In this document: positions 31,300-43,406 of the stretch, in pieces
How the letters are laid out: the number at the start of each line of letters is the position of its first letter
How positions within the stretch are numbered: position 1 is the first letter of the stretch
NCBI GenBank assembly: GCA_021401465.1
Contig: JADDMT010000020.1
Location: 62,001 to 126,000, forward strand
Direction: 5' to 3'
Source: Teratosphaeria epicoccoides
Lineage: Eukaryota > Ascomycota > Dothideomycetes > Mycosphaerellales > Teratosphaeriaceae
Length of the DNA: 64,000 nucleotides
Made by a program: the position numbers and the translations under genes
Notes under the pieces: model-generated
Seen by the model: the letters and a program-made list of their open reading frames with translations, nothing else
Told to the model about the DNA's origin: nothing
The model's database searches: none

Positions 31300-34200
31300 C
31301 TATGCAGAAGTTATGAAGGAAGGATTATAACAGATCTACGTAATAGTATAGCGACAAGAACCTGTACACAGAACCCTTTATTAGAGATTCTGTTACAATT
31401 ACTAATGCTAAATTCATTACTCTACTAAGATAGGTGCAGGATTTTTCCCTTAGAGGAGGCAAGTAGCACAAGAAGATAGGGAATCCTAGGCAGGGGAAGA
31501 AACGATTAACGAATCTTGCTTTAACAATAACAGTAAAGAAAGCCAAGATCTAGAAACTTCATTCCCTCCTAGGGAGGAGTTAGAGGTCATCCTAGAAGTA
31601 CTAGAGTCCCCTCTACAAGATTAGGATTAGCAAGATAAGTCGGAGGAAAAATGTTCTAGCAAAGAGTCTAGTAATACTAAGGATGGCGAGAAGACTTAAG
31701 TAGTTACTTTTGATGTGCCCCTTATAAAGAAGAAGCTTCTTATACATGTAGCATAGTACACCGAACAAGTATTCCTACTTATTAACAACTAGAGGATAAT
31801 AAACCTGTACTATTTCGACTACCTTCTACGAACAATGAGATCGGCCTACTAGTAGTACCCTTAAGTCGAAATAAGCTACAAGTTCAGGGAATTCATTACA
31901 GAGAATATACCTATAGGGAGTAACTTTACACTGTTTAGATATATCATGCCTAACTAAGAGGTTATTACAAAAGAAATGTAAGAGTTACTTAACAGCATAC
32001 GTAATCGGTATTAGCAAGCATAAGAAGTTTAAAGGAAAGTCGTGCGTAACAGGACGCGGCAAGAAAAGGAACTATACCTACACATTTAGACTATAGAACA
32101 AAAGATCCATAACTAGCTAGAGCGACGCTAGGCTAATAGCTAGTCGGGAAATAGATTAACTCCCTAGATTAGAGCGTTATAGGGGACTTCCTTAACACAG
32201 AAAGCGCTTGAGTATTAAGTGTAGTCTTCTGCACCAAAATAATCGTTAATAGGTACCTAACGAGTACGTTAATAGATTCCGGAGCAAGCGGAAATTTCGC
32301 CTCCGAATTATTCGTTAAAAGCTAAGGGATTACAACCCAAAGTAGAAAGGAAGGAGTGTATAAACTCATAGTAGTAGATAGGTAACCGCTACCTAGCGTA
32401 GAACGAGAGACGATATTGTTACTACTAGCTATCTAATAGCACTACGAGGAAATTGTCTTAGATGTTACTAACATAGCTAGTTATGATATTATACTAGGCA
32501 TGCCTTAGTTAAGAAAGCATAACCTAGTTATAGACTAGAAAAGAGGATTACTTACATTTAGGGAATCCGATTACATGATTAGCATTTAACCTGTATAGTG
32601 ACAGCGTTTGTAGGAAGATAATATTAACAAACGTAAGGTAGCTTATAAGACGTTTGCATTGACAGGAATCACGGAGAACTATATTTAACCTAGATCGATA
32701 CTACCGTTAGGTCAGGAGGGTCACGATAATGATCACGGGAATAATAGAAGTTATGCACCATTAAAGAATAGAACTAGAATCTTAGACCTAGACATTCCTA
32801 AGGAGTATAGTAAGTAGAAGCAAGTCTTTAAAGAGGAAAGAGGCAAAGTAGCCTTACCTAAACATTAATTATAGGATCACAAGAGCCTAGGAAAGAGCCT
32901 CTATAGGGACCCCTATACGCAATGTCTAAGAAAGAGCTTAAAACCCTAGACAAATAGCTAAAGGAGAAACTAGAAAAAGGCTAGATAAGGAAGTCGACAT
33001 CCTTAGCAGCCTTACTAGTAATGTTCGTTCTAAAAGCCAGATCAGATGAAGGACAGCTAGTAGTCAATTTTAGACGACTTAACAACATCATAACTAAGAA
33101 CCGATATCTACTACTAAACATTGAAGAAATGTAAGACTAATTAACTAGATTAGACTAGTATACAAAGATTAACCTACGTAATACGTTTTACGTAATACGC
33201 ATAGTAGCTAGATACGAATAGATGACAGCATTCCGAACAAGATATAGACTCTACGAGTTTTTAGTCATGCTAATAGGACCTACAAACGCCCTAGCGTCAT
33301 GTTAGGATCTTGTAAATGAAGTCCTCCGAGACCTCCTAGACGTATACGTTATTACATATATAGACGACATCTTAGTCTATACTAAAGGAGCTCTCGCGTA
33401 CTATGTGTAGATAGTATAGGACGTTTTTAAACAACTTACCTAAGTAGGATTCAAAACTGCACTAAAGAGATGCGAATTCTATAAGAAGGAAGTTAAGTTC
33501 CTAGGATTCATTATTAGTACCACAGGAATTAGGATCGATCTAGAGAAAACCAAGTTAATACAGGAATAGCTAACGCTAACATGCGTCAAGGATGTACAAT
33601 CATTCCTAGGACTAGCTAACTATAACAGGAAGTTCATTAAAGGATACTCTAAGACATCGGTACCCCTTATAGAGCTTACAAAGAAAGACAAGAAATAGAA
33701 CTAGAGCTTAAGGGAAGATTAAGCATTTAGGCGTCTAAAAGAGTAGTGCGTATTAGTACCTACGCTACAATTATTCGATGAAAACAAGGCGGTCTAGATA
33801 GAGACAGACACGTCGGATAGAACTATAGGAGCATGTCTTACGTAAGAGCATAACAGAAAACGACACCTAGTAGCCTATTATTTAAGAAAGATGTTACCTG
33901 TAGAACAGAACTATGACATCTATAATAAGGAGCTACTTGTAATAGTTGCATCCCTGTAACACTAGCAGGTATATACAGAAGGAGTACTAAGTCTTACAAT
34001 TCTTTCTAATCATAAGAATCTGACTTACTTCACTACGACTAAAGTGCTAACCTAAAGACAGGCCTGCTAGTCAGAACTGTTAGAGTAGTACAAGTTTGAA
34101 ATCCGCTATACTCCTAGACGCAAGAACGGGCGAGCTAACGCACTAAGCCGCTATAGCGACTATATAGAAGGTCACGAACTAGTGTAATAACAAATACTAA

Positions 34201-35654
34201 AGGCTAATTAAGACAGAAGCCTTAGTGCTAATACGAAAGAATTTAACAACATTATGCGAGTTCTTCAAGACACAGAAGAGTAATTCCTAGTTAAACATAG
34301 GAAGTACTAAGTGCTAAAGGAACGAGTTATAGAGTGTATACGACAACATCACGACAGACTAGAGAATAGACATCCGGGAGATTCAAAAACAATAGAATTA
34401 ATCGAGCGAATCTTTAGATTCCTACATATGTAACAACGAGTACTAGAGTACATTAAGAAATGTCTAGAATGCTAATGTAACAAGGCTAGTAGACATGCCA
34501 AGTATAGACACATTTAGTTTAGACACCCTCTAGAATAGCTATAGGATAAAGTAACAATAGATTTTATTACTAAACTACTAAAATCTAAGGATCTAGTTAT
34601 AGGACACTACTACGACATAATACTTGTCATAGTCGATAGGCTCACGAAATATGCATACTTTATTCCTACTAATGAAGCAAGTATAGCAGAGTAACTTAGA
34701 CACCTTATACTAGATAGACTTGTGTAGTACTATAGATTTCTGAAGACGTATATTACAGACAAAGATAAGCTCTTTACATCAAATTACTAGAAGACGCTTA
34801 CAGTAACACTTGGAATCAAACATAAGCTATCTATAGTGTATTATCTACAGACAGACAGCTAAACAGAAGTCAAGAATCAGGCCTTAGAGGTATATCTACG
34901 ACACTATGTTAACTACATATAGAATAATTAGGCATTGCTATTACCTATAGCATAATTAGCACTAAACAATCAATAATCCGAGACTATAAGAGAGACACTA
35001 TTCTTCGCTAATTTTAGGAAACATCCGCAACTGTTTAGAGAATATTTTTTATAACATCTACATGCGGATAAGGTAATAGTCGCTTTAGACGACCTAAAGC
35101 AGGTACATAAGGAATTGTAAAAGGCAATTATTGAGTCTTAAGAAAGGATCATAGGACAATACAATGCTAAACAAAAAACGGCACCTTAGCTAAAAAAGGG
35201 GGATAAGGTCTACCTCCTAACAAGAAACCTAAGAACCTAGAGATTTACTAAGAAACTAGACTACGTTAAAGTCAGGCCATTTTTGATTGACAAGCCTAAA
35301 GGACTACTTAATTACTAACTTAAACTACCAAACAACGCGAAAGTATACCTAGTGTTCTATGTCTTAATGTTAGAACCTACAGACACTAAAACACTATGTC
35401 AAGAGACATTTCACTTCTAACCTAAGGAAGAAAACAAGTTTGAAGTCGAAGAAATCCTAGACTAGAATCGTTAGCAATACCTCGTCAAATAGAAAGGATA
35501 TGACAATACTAAAAATACCTAGGAATTAAGGAAGAACCTTAGGAACTACTAACAGCTCTTAATGAAGTTTCATTAGGCGCAGAAGGAGCGCGGAGATTAG
35601 GCAGACCCTCTACCCAGAAATCCGAGGATAAGTCATATCCTTAGTGTATCATAA
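31300..35654 (+). pseudogene. pol: D pol (PR-RT-RH-IN-chromodomain), RIP-inactivated
   Basis: Protease LIDSGASGNFAS at about 32269, with DSGA intact. RT has VVNFRRLNNIITKNRYLL (about 33060) and YIDDILVYTK (33357). RNase H IETDTSD (about 33797). Integrase VTIDFITKLL (about 34548) and VIVDRLTKYAYFIP (about 34627). The chromodomain near 35440-35550 reads FEVEEILD...YLVK.KGYDN...NT.EL. RT and the terminal TAA at 35652-35654 are in phase; gag, protease and RT are in three different phases, so indels exist. The acidic linker between gag and protease is long. Confidence 0.86.
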
Positions 35655-36127
35655 GACCCTAAGTAGAAGGCAACAAGTAGAAATCTAAAGAACCTAGCTC
35701 TAGAAGCGACAACTCTTTCTCGCGCTTAAGTACTACTAGGTTTGCCTCCTCTATAGTAATAGCTTCATTAGCACGTTAATTAATAAGTTCCATTTGTTTT
35801 CGCAACTACTCTTCGCGAGTGTATGTAGTGTTAAGAGCCTCTTAAAGCTACTCCTAAGCCTCTCTTGCCTCCTTGATTTAGCCCTAAAGTTTTTTCTTCT
35901 CCCTAATCAAGTGATTAAACTCTAAGCAAGTAACCTTAATATTATAACACATTATAACGATTATACTTATTATACTAACTAGACTAGATGTAGACCTTAT
36001 ACATATAGTTATGCGCATAATAGTTCGAACAGGACTAGACTATAATCTCTCTAAAGTTGTTAATAAATTCTACAAGCTTTAGGCAGTAACAGGTACTAGA
36101 AGATTTAGACCTAGAAGATGTAGGCAT
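35641..36127 (-). pseudogene. D convergent Cys-rich/coiled-coil ORF (antisense to the element)
   Basis: Minus-strand reading from ATG 36127 (MPTSSRSKSSSTCYCLKLV) to TAA at 35641, overlapping the pol 3' end by 14 bp. Reading Tyr codons TAT as mutated TGT, six Cys fall at C-x2-C-x6-C-x8-C-x2-C-x7-C from SCSN onward, the same spacing as in family A. A one-base frame change follows. Then comes a helical, charged region: LEFNHLIREKKKL, IKEAREA, EEALNTTYTREE-type residues, EEANLVVLKREKELSLLEL. TAG/TAA codons interrupt it. The length of about 160 codons matches the A ORF. Function unknown; a zinc-binding, coiled-coil protein is the reading of the motif only. Confidence 0.62.
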
Positions 36128-36208
36128 AGCGAGAAAGGAAGGAAGTCATAGTAACGTTAGCAGGAAAAGACAGCAAGGTTATAACCTAGACTTAAGACAA
36201 GCTAGGCT

Positions 36209-36221
36209 AGAAGGGGGATAG
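36209..36221 (+). promoter_or_regulatory. D polypurine tract
   Basis: AGAAGGGGGATAG directly precedes the 3' LTR start at 36222, nearly identical to the tract of family A. Confidence 0.78.
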
Positions 36222-36431
36222 TATCACGGAATATTCTAGAGCTAAGCTTTAGCTAGACAAAGTCTACATAGCAAGCAGGGATAGCTGCTACAGAGTACTC
36301 TATTACTCTATAGTACTCTATTAGACAGAGTAGTAAAGCAGGACAGATTACTAGGTGTAGCTACTATAGAGTACTCTATTACTCTGTAGTACTCTATTAA
36401 ACAGAGTAGTAGAGTAGGACAGATTACTAGA
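36222..36431 (+). repeat. D 3' LTR, left part
   Basis: Matches the first half of the D 5' LTR, including both 76-bp units, up to GATTACTAGA. The last five bases, CTAGA (36427-36431), are repeated at 43199-43203 after B3. Confidence 0.86.
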
Positions 36432-36598
36432 TGTCACGGGTAAACGACGTATACACAGGGGTTCATGTAGTATTCAACAAGTACGATAGGGAGAGAGGGA
36501 CTATCTGCTAGCTATCCGGTCTTTTATAGCCGGCCTCGTTAGGGGTCGCGTCGCATAGGCCCTAGCCTGTGCTAAGACTTAGGGCCTCGCCCTTCACA
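36432..36598 (-). repeat. B3 3' LTR
   Basis: TGTCACGGGTAAACG...CCTTCACA on the plus strand, 167 bp. This copy keeps AAGTACGAT, the complement of the self-primer ATCGTACTT. It is followed by TTA and a 13-C run (the polypurine tract in element orientation). Confidence 0.88.
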
Positions 36599-36933
36599 TT
36601 ACCCCCCCCCCCCTTCTTGTTCACAGCAAGGAATCCGTTAGTTTCCTTCTAGCACATAAAGTCCGGATTACGGCTAGGCTAACATAGCTTCCTAACTTCA
36701 CTTCCCTTGTCTAAGTCTACTCTACTTGTCTAAGTCTACTTCACTTCACTTCTTACGCTCCCTGTTCTCCTGTGCCTACAGCCTAGCCTCTAACTAGTCT
36801 TGCTAGGTTCCTAGACTCTACTTCGCTTATTTAAATCCACTTTACTTTCCTACCTCTCTTTACTTCACTTCTATTCATTACTATCTAAGCCATTATAGGG
36901 GCGCTCCTAGGCCCGTGCTAGTACGTCCCTTAC

Positions 36934-36944
36934 TATATAAAAAG
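36934..36944 (+). promoter_or_regulatory. TATA box for the convergent ORF of B3
   Basis: TATATAAAAAG, 47 nt before ATG at 36981, same as in B1 and B4. Confidence 0.6.
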
Positions 36945-36980
36945 CGCCCTTCGCTATTACTCTTACTTCCTTTCTCTTAC

Positions 36981-37506
36981 ATGCTTACCTTAAACCGTAA
37001 GCCCCCCCTCTTTCTCCTACCTTCTAGCTTTTTCTCCGGGATTCTAGGCAATACTAACTAGAACTAGATAGCCCCCGCTATCTACTACGTCGACTGCGCC
37101 CTCTAGGGCGTAGATTGCGTCCTATAATCGGTATGTTCTAGAGTCCTTGTCGTTATGCCTAGCTTTAGCTAATGAATCTGTCTAGTCTACCTAAGCCCGC
37201 GCCTGCTAGCGCTACGCTAGCAAGCGCCTAAACTACAAAGCCCTGTATGTATTACTTAGTGTCTACGTAAAATGCTCCGCTAACCTAGCTAGCCCCGCTC
37301 TCGCCTACGTCTCCTACGCCTCCTAGACCTGTTCCTAGGATGCTAACAGGTATGACCTACTCCCTAGGGGGTTTTGCACAGCTAACATTGCGACAGCGCC
37401 GCTGCGCATAACGACCTGTCAAAGGTCCTTAAGGCCTAGAGAGCCTTAGGGCCTTTACAGTTAGCGGGTCTACTATCCGGGTATTTTCTATTAGTATCCT
37501 CCATGA
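36981..37506 (+). pseudogene. B3 convergent Cys-containing ORF
   Basis: ATG 36981 opens MLTLNRKPPLFLLPSSFFSG. Around 37083-37140 it reads YYVDCALxGVDCVLxSVCSR, that is C-x2-C-x6-C-x5-C once the first Tyr is read as Cys. A frame change near 37165 leads to SKRLNYKALYVLLS and AKCSANLASPALAYV-like sequence (K/V vary), ending at TGA 37504-37506. It matches the B1 and B4 readings codon by codon except at RIP-type sites, and it lies opposite to gag-pol. Only the first half of the A/D-type Cys module is clear. Confidence 0.45.
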
Positions 37507-37719
37507 TTACGCCACTAACCTTAAGCAGCGTCGTAGCCTAGGAGGTTATAGGGACTATAGGTACCGCTGTCGCCTAGTAGGGCCTCCTGTAAGTTTATCC
37601 TATACTCTATGTGTTTCTGCGCGCTAACAGTTCAGAAGGTCTAGGGGCGTTCTACTAGCGCTTACCTTAGGTAGGCGGCAGGAGAACGTTGCTAGTAAGG
37701 GTAAGAGCCCTCGTTAGCG

Positions 37720-40700
37720 TTAGTCTGGCGCTACTGCATAGGGCCCTGACTAAGAGGCCGGGGACTCTGACAGCAGCCTAGTCGGCGGGTCTAGGGGGTC
37801 TAGCGAGGGCCCCTTAGACGGTACGGGGGCTAGCCCCGCTAGCAGGGCCCCTAGTAACAATCCCGCATGATTGTCGCTAGGGTCCTCTATCCTTGGCGTA
37901 GGGGCCTGCGGCTTAGGGGGGTTTTTTCTTTTGTTGTATATATAGTTACCTAATGTCAATTTTCCCCCTCTAACTTTTGTCCTTCTTAAACGCCTGTACT
38001 CCTTGTTACGAATGCTAGACTCCCTTTGCTAAGTCCTACATCTTGTTTCCTTTTTCTTCTTGCCTTACCTCTCTCTAGGGCTGTCATTGTTCTCCGCGCT
38101 TCCCTAAGTCTGCTCGAAGCAGTCTATTACTTTAGTGTCTATTAGGTTTTCTAGGGGCTCCTATGTAGGTTTGTAGTACCCTAACTATTTTACTAGGACC
38201 TTGCGTCCTCTTCCCCTTCTCTTGTCCCTTACGCAAAGTACCTCCTCTACTAACTACTCCTTATGCAACTTAAACAAAAGGGGGTCCGGCTATTTGTCGT
38301 TATTCTCCTGCCTAGGCATAGGGTCTCTGCCCGCTATTCTTAGTAGGTCAGTATAGAACACTAGGTATATATTGTTTAGGAGCCTAGTTAAGTAGATAGA
38401 GACTAGTAATAATACTTTAGCTACTATGTACTTCGCATGCTTAGTGTCTAAGCTTTTCTTAGGTCTCTCTGTAGTGTAGTTCCGCAGATCTAGCTAGACC
38501 TTGTTACTAACTTTATAAATTCAGGCAGGGTTTTAGCGTTTATTAGCAGACTCCTCCTATTCTTGCATAGAAGCCGCTATTGTTGCTTGGCAGATTCCTG
38601 TTATGTCCCGAATCTTTCCTACAAACGCCCTTGCCCTCTCGGCTGCTTTTAACAGGCTAGGCCTTACGGGGTCCTCGGTTAAAGGTACGGGGCCCTGTGC
38701 TTTGTAGCTATAGGTAGTAAAGAAGAGGCTTATGCTAATTCCTAAATGATACCTCCTGTTTAGCGCTAGTTAAGCTATAGGGAGCTATCGCTTCTAGTCG
38801 GATTGCTTATAGTTAATATAGTTCTAGAGGTATGCTTGTACCTCTTAGTTTAGGCGTTTAGGGCCTCTGTCTGTTTATAGGTAGTATGTAGAGCTTAACT
38901 GCTAGGACACGCCTATTCCTTTACAGAAGGTCGTCTAGAAGGTGCTAGTCTAGTTAGTGCCCTAGTCGCTTGTAATAGCCGTTAGCATTCTATAGTACTA
39001 GGCCTAGCAATCTATGAACTTCTCCGCGTATTCCTCTGCTTTTATGCTAGGCATTACCTACAAAACTACGTACTTGTATAGGCAATCCTTAATAACCTAT
39101 AGGTATCGACATCCCTTAGAATTAGGCAGGTCTGTCATGAAGTCTATTAAGATCTCCTAGAAGAATCTGTCAGGAACTAGTAATAGCTTTAGTAGTCTAT
39201 GCTTGTACTCTCTCTACACCTTGTTACGACCGTAGTAGTCGTAGTTCCTTAGGAACCGCCAGACATGCTTAGACAGTAACGGCTAGTAGAAGTCGCGCCC
39301 TAGGATCATCGTCGTAGCGTCCTGTCCTAGGTGCCCGTATACCGTAGCGTCGTACACAGACTAAATGAGCTTCGTCCTAAGCATGTCGTTGCTTTCGTCC
39401 CTAGAGTCCGAGGTCTCGCCCCTAGGCTAACTGTCGTTTGCTCCTAGGACCTATAGTTTGTCGCGGTATCGCAGGAAGCCCCTCTTGTCGATCTTGTAGT
39501 CCCCCGCTTGTAGTTTTAGCCTCGCTCTAGCTAGTAGCGCCTAGGAGCTACCCTTTACTGCTTTTAACACCGTTAAGTACAGCTCGTCTTTATCTACTAT
39601 GGCTGCCTATAAGTCATTAAGGGTGCTATCCTAGAACGGCCTAATGGGCTCCTAGTTAGAGGTTACGGAGTTAGCGAGTTGCTATTCGTTCTCTACTATA
39701 GTAGTAGGTAGTAGGCTAGTCGAGGTAATCAGTATGACGTCTCTGCTCTCATCTACGGGGTCTAGCTAACTCTCTATGACTTCTAGGTCTAAAAACCTCT
39801 TAAACTGTGATTCCTTATCTTCTGCCCCTAGCGTGTCCTGTTCTCGTCTTAACAATGCGTCCGGGACTACTCCTTTAGCGCCTAGGCGATATACTAAGGA
39901 GAACTAGAATTACGCGAGGGTCTCATACTACCATATCTGCCGCTCGGACAGCTGTTGCTTAACCATGAAGTACTCTAGGTTTTTGTAGTCCGTGAGAATA
40001 GTAAAGGGCCTACACGACTTTAGCTCGGGGCCCTAGAACTTAAGGCTAGATATCATGGCTAGTATCTCCTTGTCATAGATGTCGTAATTAATCTCCGCCT
40101 TATTAAGTTTCTACGAGAAGAAGCCTACTAGTCTCTAGACTCCGTTGCTTTCTTGCAGGAGAGCTGCCCCTAACGTAAACCCGCTATAGTTAGTCTCTAA
40201 AAAGGTCGGCAGCTCCGGGTTCTATTAAGAAAGGACTAGCGCTAAACAGAACTTTGCTTTTAGCGTTCTAAACGCGGACTCCTCGAGTTCCCCCTAGGAG
40301 AACGGTCTGCCCTTCCCTGTAAGCGCCGTTAAGGGCCTAGCTGTCTTCGAGTAGTTCGGGATGAACATCCTGTAGTAGTTAGTAAAGCCGAGGAATCTAC
40401 CGACTTCCTTTTATGTTTTTAGCCGCTCCTAGTTATACACGGCCTCTACCTTTTCTAGCTCGGTCCCTACGCCTTTTCCGTTAGCATAGATCATGAACCC
40501 TAGGTACTTGATATCCTTTTTAGCAAACTCGCTCTTCCTAGGGTTAAGGTAGAGGCCCTTGTCCTAGAGCTTCTAGAGTACTCGCGTTACTTTAGCGAAA
40601 TAGTCCTCTCGCGAACTGCCGCTATATATGATAACGTCGTCTATGTACGCGGAGGCGCAGTCGTCTAATTCCTCGCGTCGTAGTGTGTTAATATATTGTT

Positions 40701-41817
40701 AGAATGTTACTAGAGCCCTAGATAAACCGAACAGACATACTAGCCATTTAAATGAACCGAACCTTGTGTAAAAGGCTGTCTTGTACTTATGGCCTTTCGC
40801 TATACGGATTTAGTAGAAGGCTAACACTACGTCTACCTTAGTAAGCTACTAGGCGCCCGTGAGGTTCCTCAAGGTCTCTAGTATTAACGGGAGGGGGTAC
40901 CTATCTTGCTTTGTAATTACGTTAAGAGTACAGTAATCGTAGCAGAACTAGAGCCCTCCTCCTAGCTTCCGGACAAAAAGCATAGGAGCCGTAGCCTCTA
41001 AGTTAGTAGGCCGAATGAATCCCTTCCCTAACAGTTTGTCTAAGGACTTCCTTAAAACAAGTAGTTCCTCCTTCGACATGCCGTATAGGGGTCCCTATAG
41101 CAGAGCTAGTTAGGATCTGTCTAGTCCTTCGCAGAGTTCGATGCGGTAGTTAATGCTAGGGCAGTATGGCGCTAATTTTTCCGCTTCTTAGCAGCAGAAT
41201 AGCAGAGCTATGTGCTAAAGCTCTAGAGGTAGCGCCTCTCTTAACTTGTCTAGCGTCGGATATTCCTTTGCCTTTAAGGCCTCCGCGACATCCGCCATTA
41301 TAGTCGCGCATACCTAGGTAAAGTTCCTGCGGTCCTCGTATTCTCGGTAGTTCTGTCCTTCGTCTATCTACCGTCCCGCTCTCCTATGCTAATACTGACG
41401 CCTTTCTAGCGCGGTCCGCACTTTATTGTAAGCCTTCTAGGGGTTCCCTAGTATTAGGGGGAAGGCTAGATCCTTTACTACGTATGCGTACACTAGTTAC
41501 TAGAACCCCTTGATTTCTATCTAGAAGGCGACTACTCCTTCTACTACGGAGTCTCGCATCGACGCTGTTACGCCCCTTGCTATGCGCAACTCTTTGCTTA
41601 TTAAGCTTAAGCCGAGACCTTTTACTAGGTCTCTGTTAATTATAGCGTAGTATTAGTACCTCTTATCGATGAGAGCTAATGTCCTAGTATTATTTGCTAG
41701 GACTACATCAGTATAAATCAGGTTCCTATCCATGGATCCCTTAACTCTCTCCTATCCTTCTGCTAATGTCTCTGTTACTCCTGCTTCCTAACTCTAAGTA
41801 GGAGTCAATCTTTTCCC
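37720..41817 (-). pseudogene. pol: B3 pol, -1 frame to gag
   Basis: Same domain order as B1 pol. Protease ALIDKRY (Asp at 41667), RT YIDD at 40647, integrase DFMTDLP near 39120 and a chromodomain near 38170. The C-terminal tail, over 37750-37959, is open in this copy (LGNYIYNKRKNPPKPQAP...). It ends at TAA 37722-37720 (TGA in B1). It is 3945 nt from protease Asp to stop, as in B1. TAG codons interrupt it elsewhere. Confidence 0.87.
41777..41817 (-). promoter_or_regulatory. B3 -1 ribosomal frameshift signal, heptamer intact
   Basis: In element orientation: GGGAAAA (41817-41811) in phase G GGA AAA with gag, then 5 nt GATTG, then ACTCCTACTT / AAGCAGGAGT (one A-C mismatch by mutation; perfect in B1), with the gag TGA (41807-41805) overlapping the first stem bases. 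The -1 frame leads on to the protease. Confidence 0.82.
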
Positions 41818-43010
41818 GAGTTTTTCCTCCTAGGTTCCTCTGCTATTCTATTGTCCTCTAGCAATAGCGACACTGTAGTTATGTTAATCTAGGCTAGGGG
41901 TGTAGGCAAGGCGTAGGGACACCCCTTAACTTAGTGTCTAGACGCTCTGTAATAGTAGCACAGGTTATTCTCCTAGCGTTTCTCTCTCTCTGTAGTGTCT
42001 ACCTATTTAGCGCGTTATTTTCCCCTGTTGTTTTGTTAGGGTCCTTTGCTGTCATATTAGTCTCCTATAGTACGAGTTAGTACTATGACTATATCCCTAT
42101 CCGCGTCTATTTGGGATTCGACCCTAGGGTTAGGCATCTACATAGTAGCTATAGGAATACCTTTAGAGTCCTTGTTCTTTTCCCTTAACTACCTCCTATA
42201 GGCTGCCTTAAACTAGTCGGTTACCTCAGAGTCTGTCATGACCCTTTCGACCTCCTCTGCAAACGCGTAGTAGTCCCCCTTATCTCTTATGTTCGCTATG
42301 TACATCCTAGTAGGATTCGAAAACAAATTCTTGAGGTATCTAATCTTCGCGTTATCTGTCTACTAGTCCCCTCCTGCTAACAGCAGGAGTTCGTTGAATT
42401 CTAGCTAGTACTCGTGCCATAGCTAGCCTGCTACGTGTTAGAGGTTCGTAAGCTGTTCTAGAGCTTTCGCTGTCTTGTTACTATCCGCGAACATAGCCTT
42501 AAGTTGTGTGAGGAAAGCTTCAGGGTCCTTCGCCCTGTCCGGGCCTCCTTTCTCCCAGAAATGGCGCATCTAGGCGCGCTAGCGAGCAGGGAGAGTGTTA
42601 TAGATTATGTTCTAGCAATAATCCACGCCTATTAGGGGTTTTATCCTAGAGCGCGCCCTAAGCGAACTCCTAATACAGAGCAGGTAATCCCTAATTAATT
42701 TAGCTCTTCTGTCCTACGTTAGTAGCCTCTACTCTCGGGGTCCTGTTAGTTCTATGCTAGAGTTCGCACGCGTTACTATAGCTAGCGCGTCCGCGAGAGC
42801 CTTTAGTAGCTCCTCTAACAGGGCGCCTAGGTTTTGTCGCTGTTAGGACTCCGATTCATTTAGCGCGGCCCGCGTAGCTATCAGCTCGGCCATAATTTGC
42901 TGTTGCTAGGTATGCATTCCCTCGACGACATAGCGCATTTCTGCTAACGCTTCCTTGTTCGTAGATCCTTTAGACACTAGGGTTAATTAGCTAGGAGACA
43001 GCCTTTCTAT
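41805..43010 (-). pseudogene. gag: B3 gag, start codon mutated
   Basis: Exactly 1206 nt, as in B1 and B4, with ATA at the start (43010) where B1 has ATG. The zinc knuckle at 41960 onward reads LCYYYRASRHxVKGCP, so it retains His and the last Cys. It ends with TGA at 41805, which is not a CAG/TGG-derived stop and is probably the genuine gag terminator. Confidence 0.85.
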
Positions 43011-43031
43011 GGTGAAATCGATTGTACTTAA

Positions 43032-43198
43032 TGTCATAGGTAAACGACGTATACACAGGGGTTCATGTAGTATTTAACAAGTACGATAGGGAGAGAGGGA
43101 CTATCTGCTAGCTGTCTAGTCTTTTATAGCTGGCCTTGTCAGGGGTCGCATTACATAGGCCCTAGCCTGTGCCAAGACTTAGGGCCTCGCCCTTCACA
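43032..43198 (-). repeat. B3 5' LTR
   Basis: 167 bp. In element orientation TATAAAAG (43129-43122) is followed 42 nt later by ATCGTACTT (43087-43079), complementary to the primer site AAGTACGAT kept in B1. Confidence 0.86.
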
Positions 43199-43406
43199 CT
43201 AGAGAATCTCCTATGTATTAAGGAACGCTAAGATACCCTTATAGCTTTAATGCGTTTAACTTATGTTACATACTTACTAATTAGAATTACCTTTATACTA
43301 ATTATTTTGTCTTTACTCCTACTTATGTTAGTACTCTCTAAAGAAGCCTTAGCTTACATGTAATAAGAAGTTACCTGACTACCTGTCGCTAGTAACTATA
43401 ATAACA
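43199..43406 (+). repeat. D 3' LTR, right part
   Basis: Resumes the D LTR after B3 (CTAGA, then AATCTCCTATG) and matches 30079-30278, including GCGTTTAA at about 43253. It ends CTATAATAACA, three bases longer than the 5' LTR end. Confidence 0.84.

Larger units (their letters stand above)
36432..43198 (-). mobile_element. Ty3/gypsy chromovirus B3 inserted in the D 3' LTR
   Basis: A 6767-bp minus-strand element with 167-bp LTRs (36432-36598 and 43032-43198) and target duplication CTAGA. Same structure as B1; distances from gag start to knuckle (1050), to protease Asp (1343) and to RT YIDD (2363) are identical to B1, so there is no net indel in that span. It is the copy that best preserves the frameshift heptamer, gag TGA and zinc-knuckle His. 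The gag start codon is ATA here (RIP-type), so it is dead. Confidence 0.92.
29869..43406 (+). mobile_element. Ty3/gypsy chromovirus D, 3' LTR split by B3
   Basis: 5' LTR at 29869-30278, internal region 30279-36221, and 3' LTR in two pieces (36222-36431 and 43199-43406) separated by B3. The element without B3 is about 6.77 kb. It has gag, pol with chromodomain, a convergent Cys-rich ORF, the polypurine tract AGAAGGGGGATAG and a self-primer site. No clear target duplication of D itself was found (left CTTAG, right TGCTA). Heavily interrupted by TAG/TAA. Confidence 0.88.

Noticed and set aside
31325..31546. 73-codon minus frame
   Set aside because: Antisense to the linker between gag and protease of element D; no motif.
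36000..36200. Group I/II intron or snoRNA in the AT-rich stretch near the end of D
   Set aside because: The stretch is explained by the N-terminal part of the antisense Cys-rich ORF with TGT changed to TAT.
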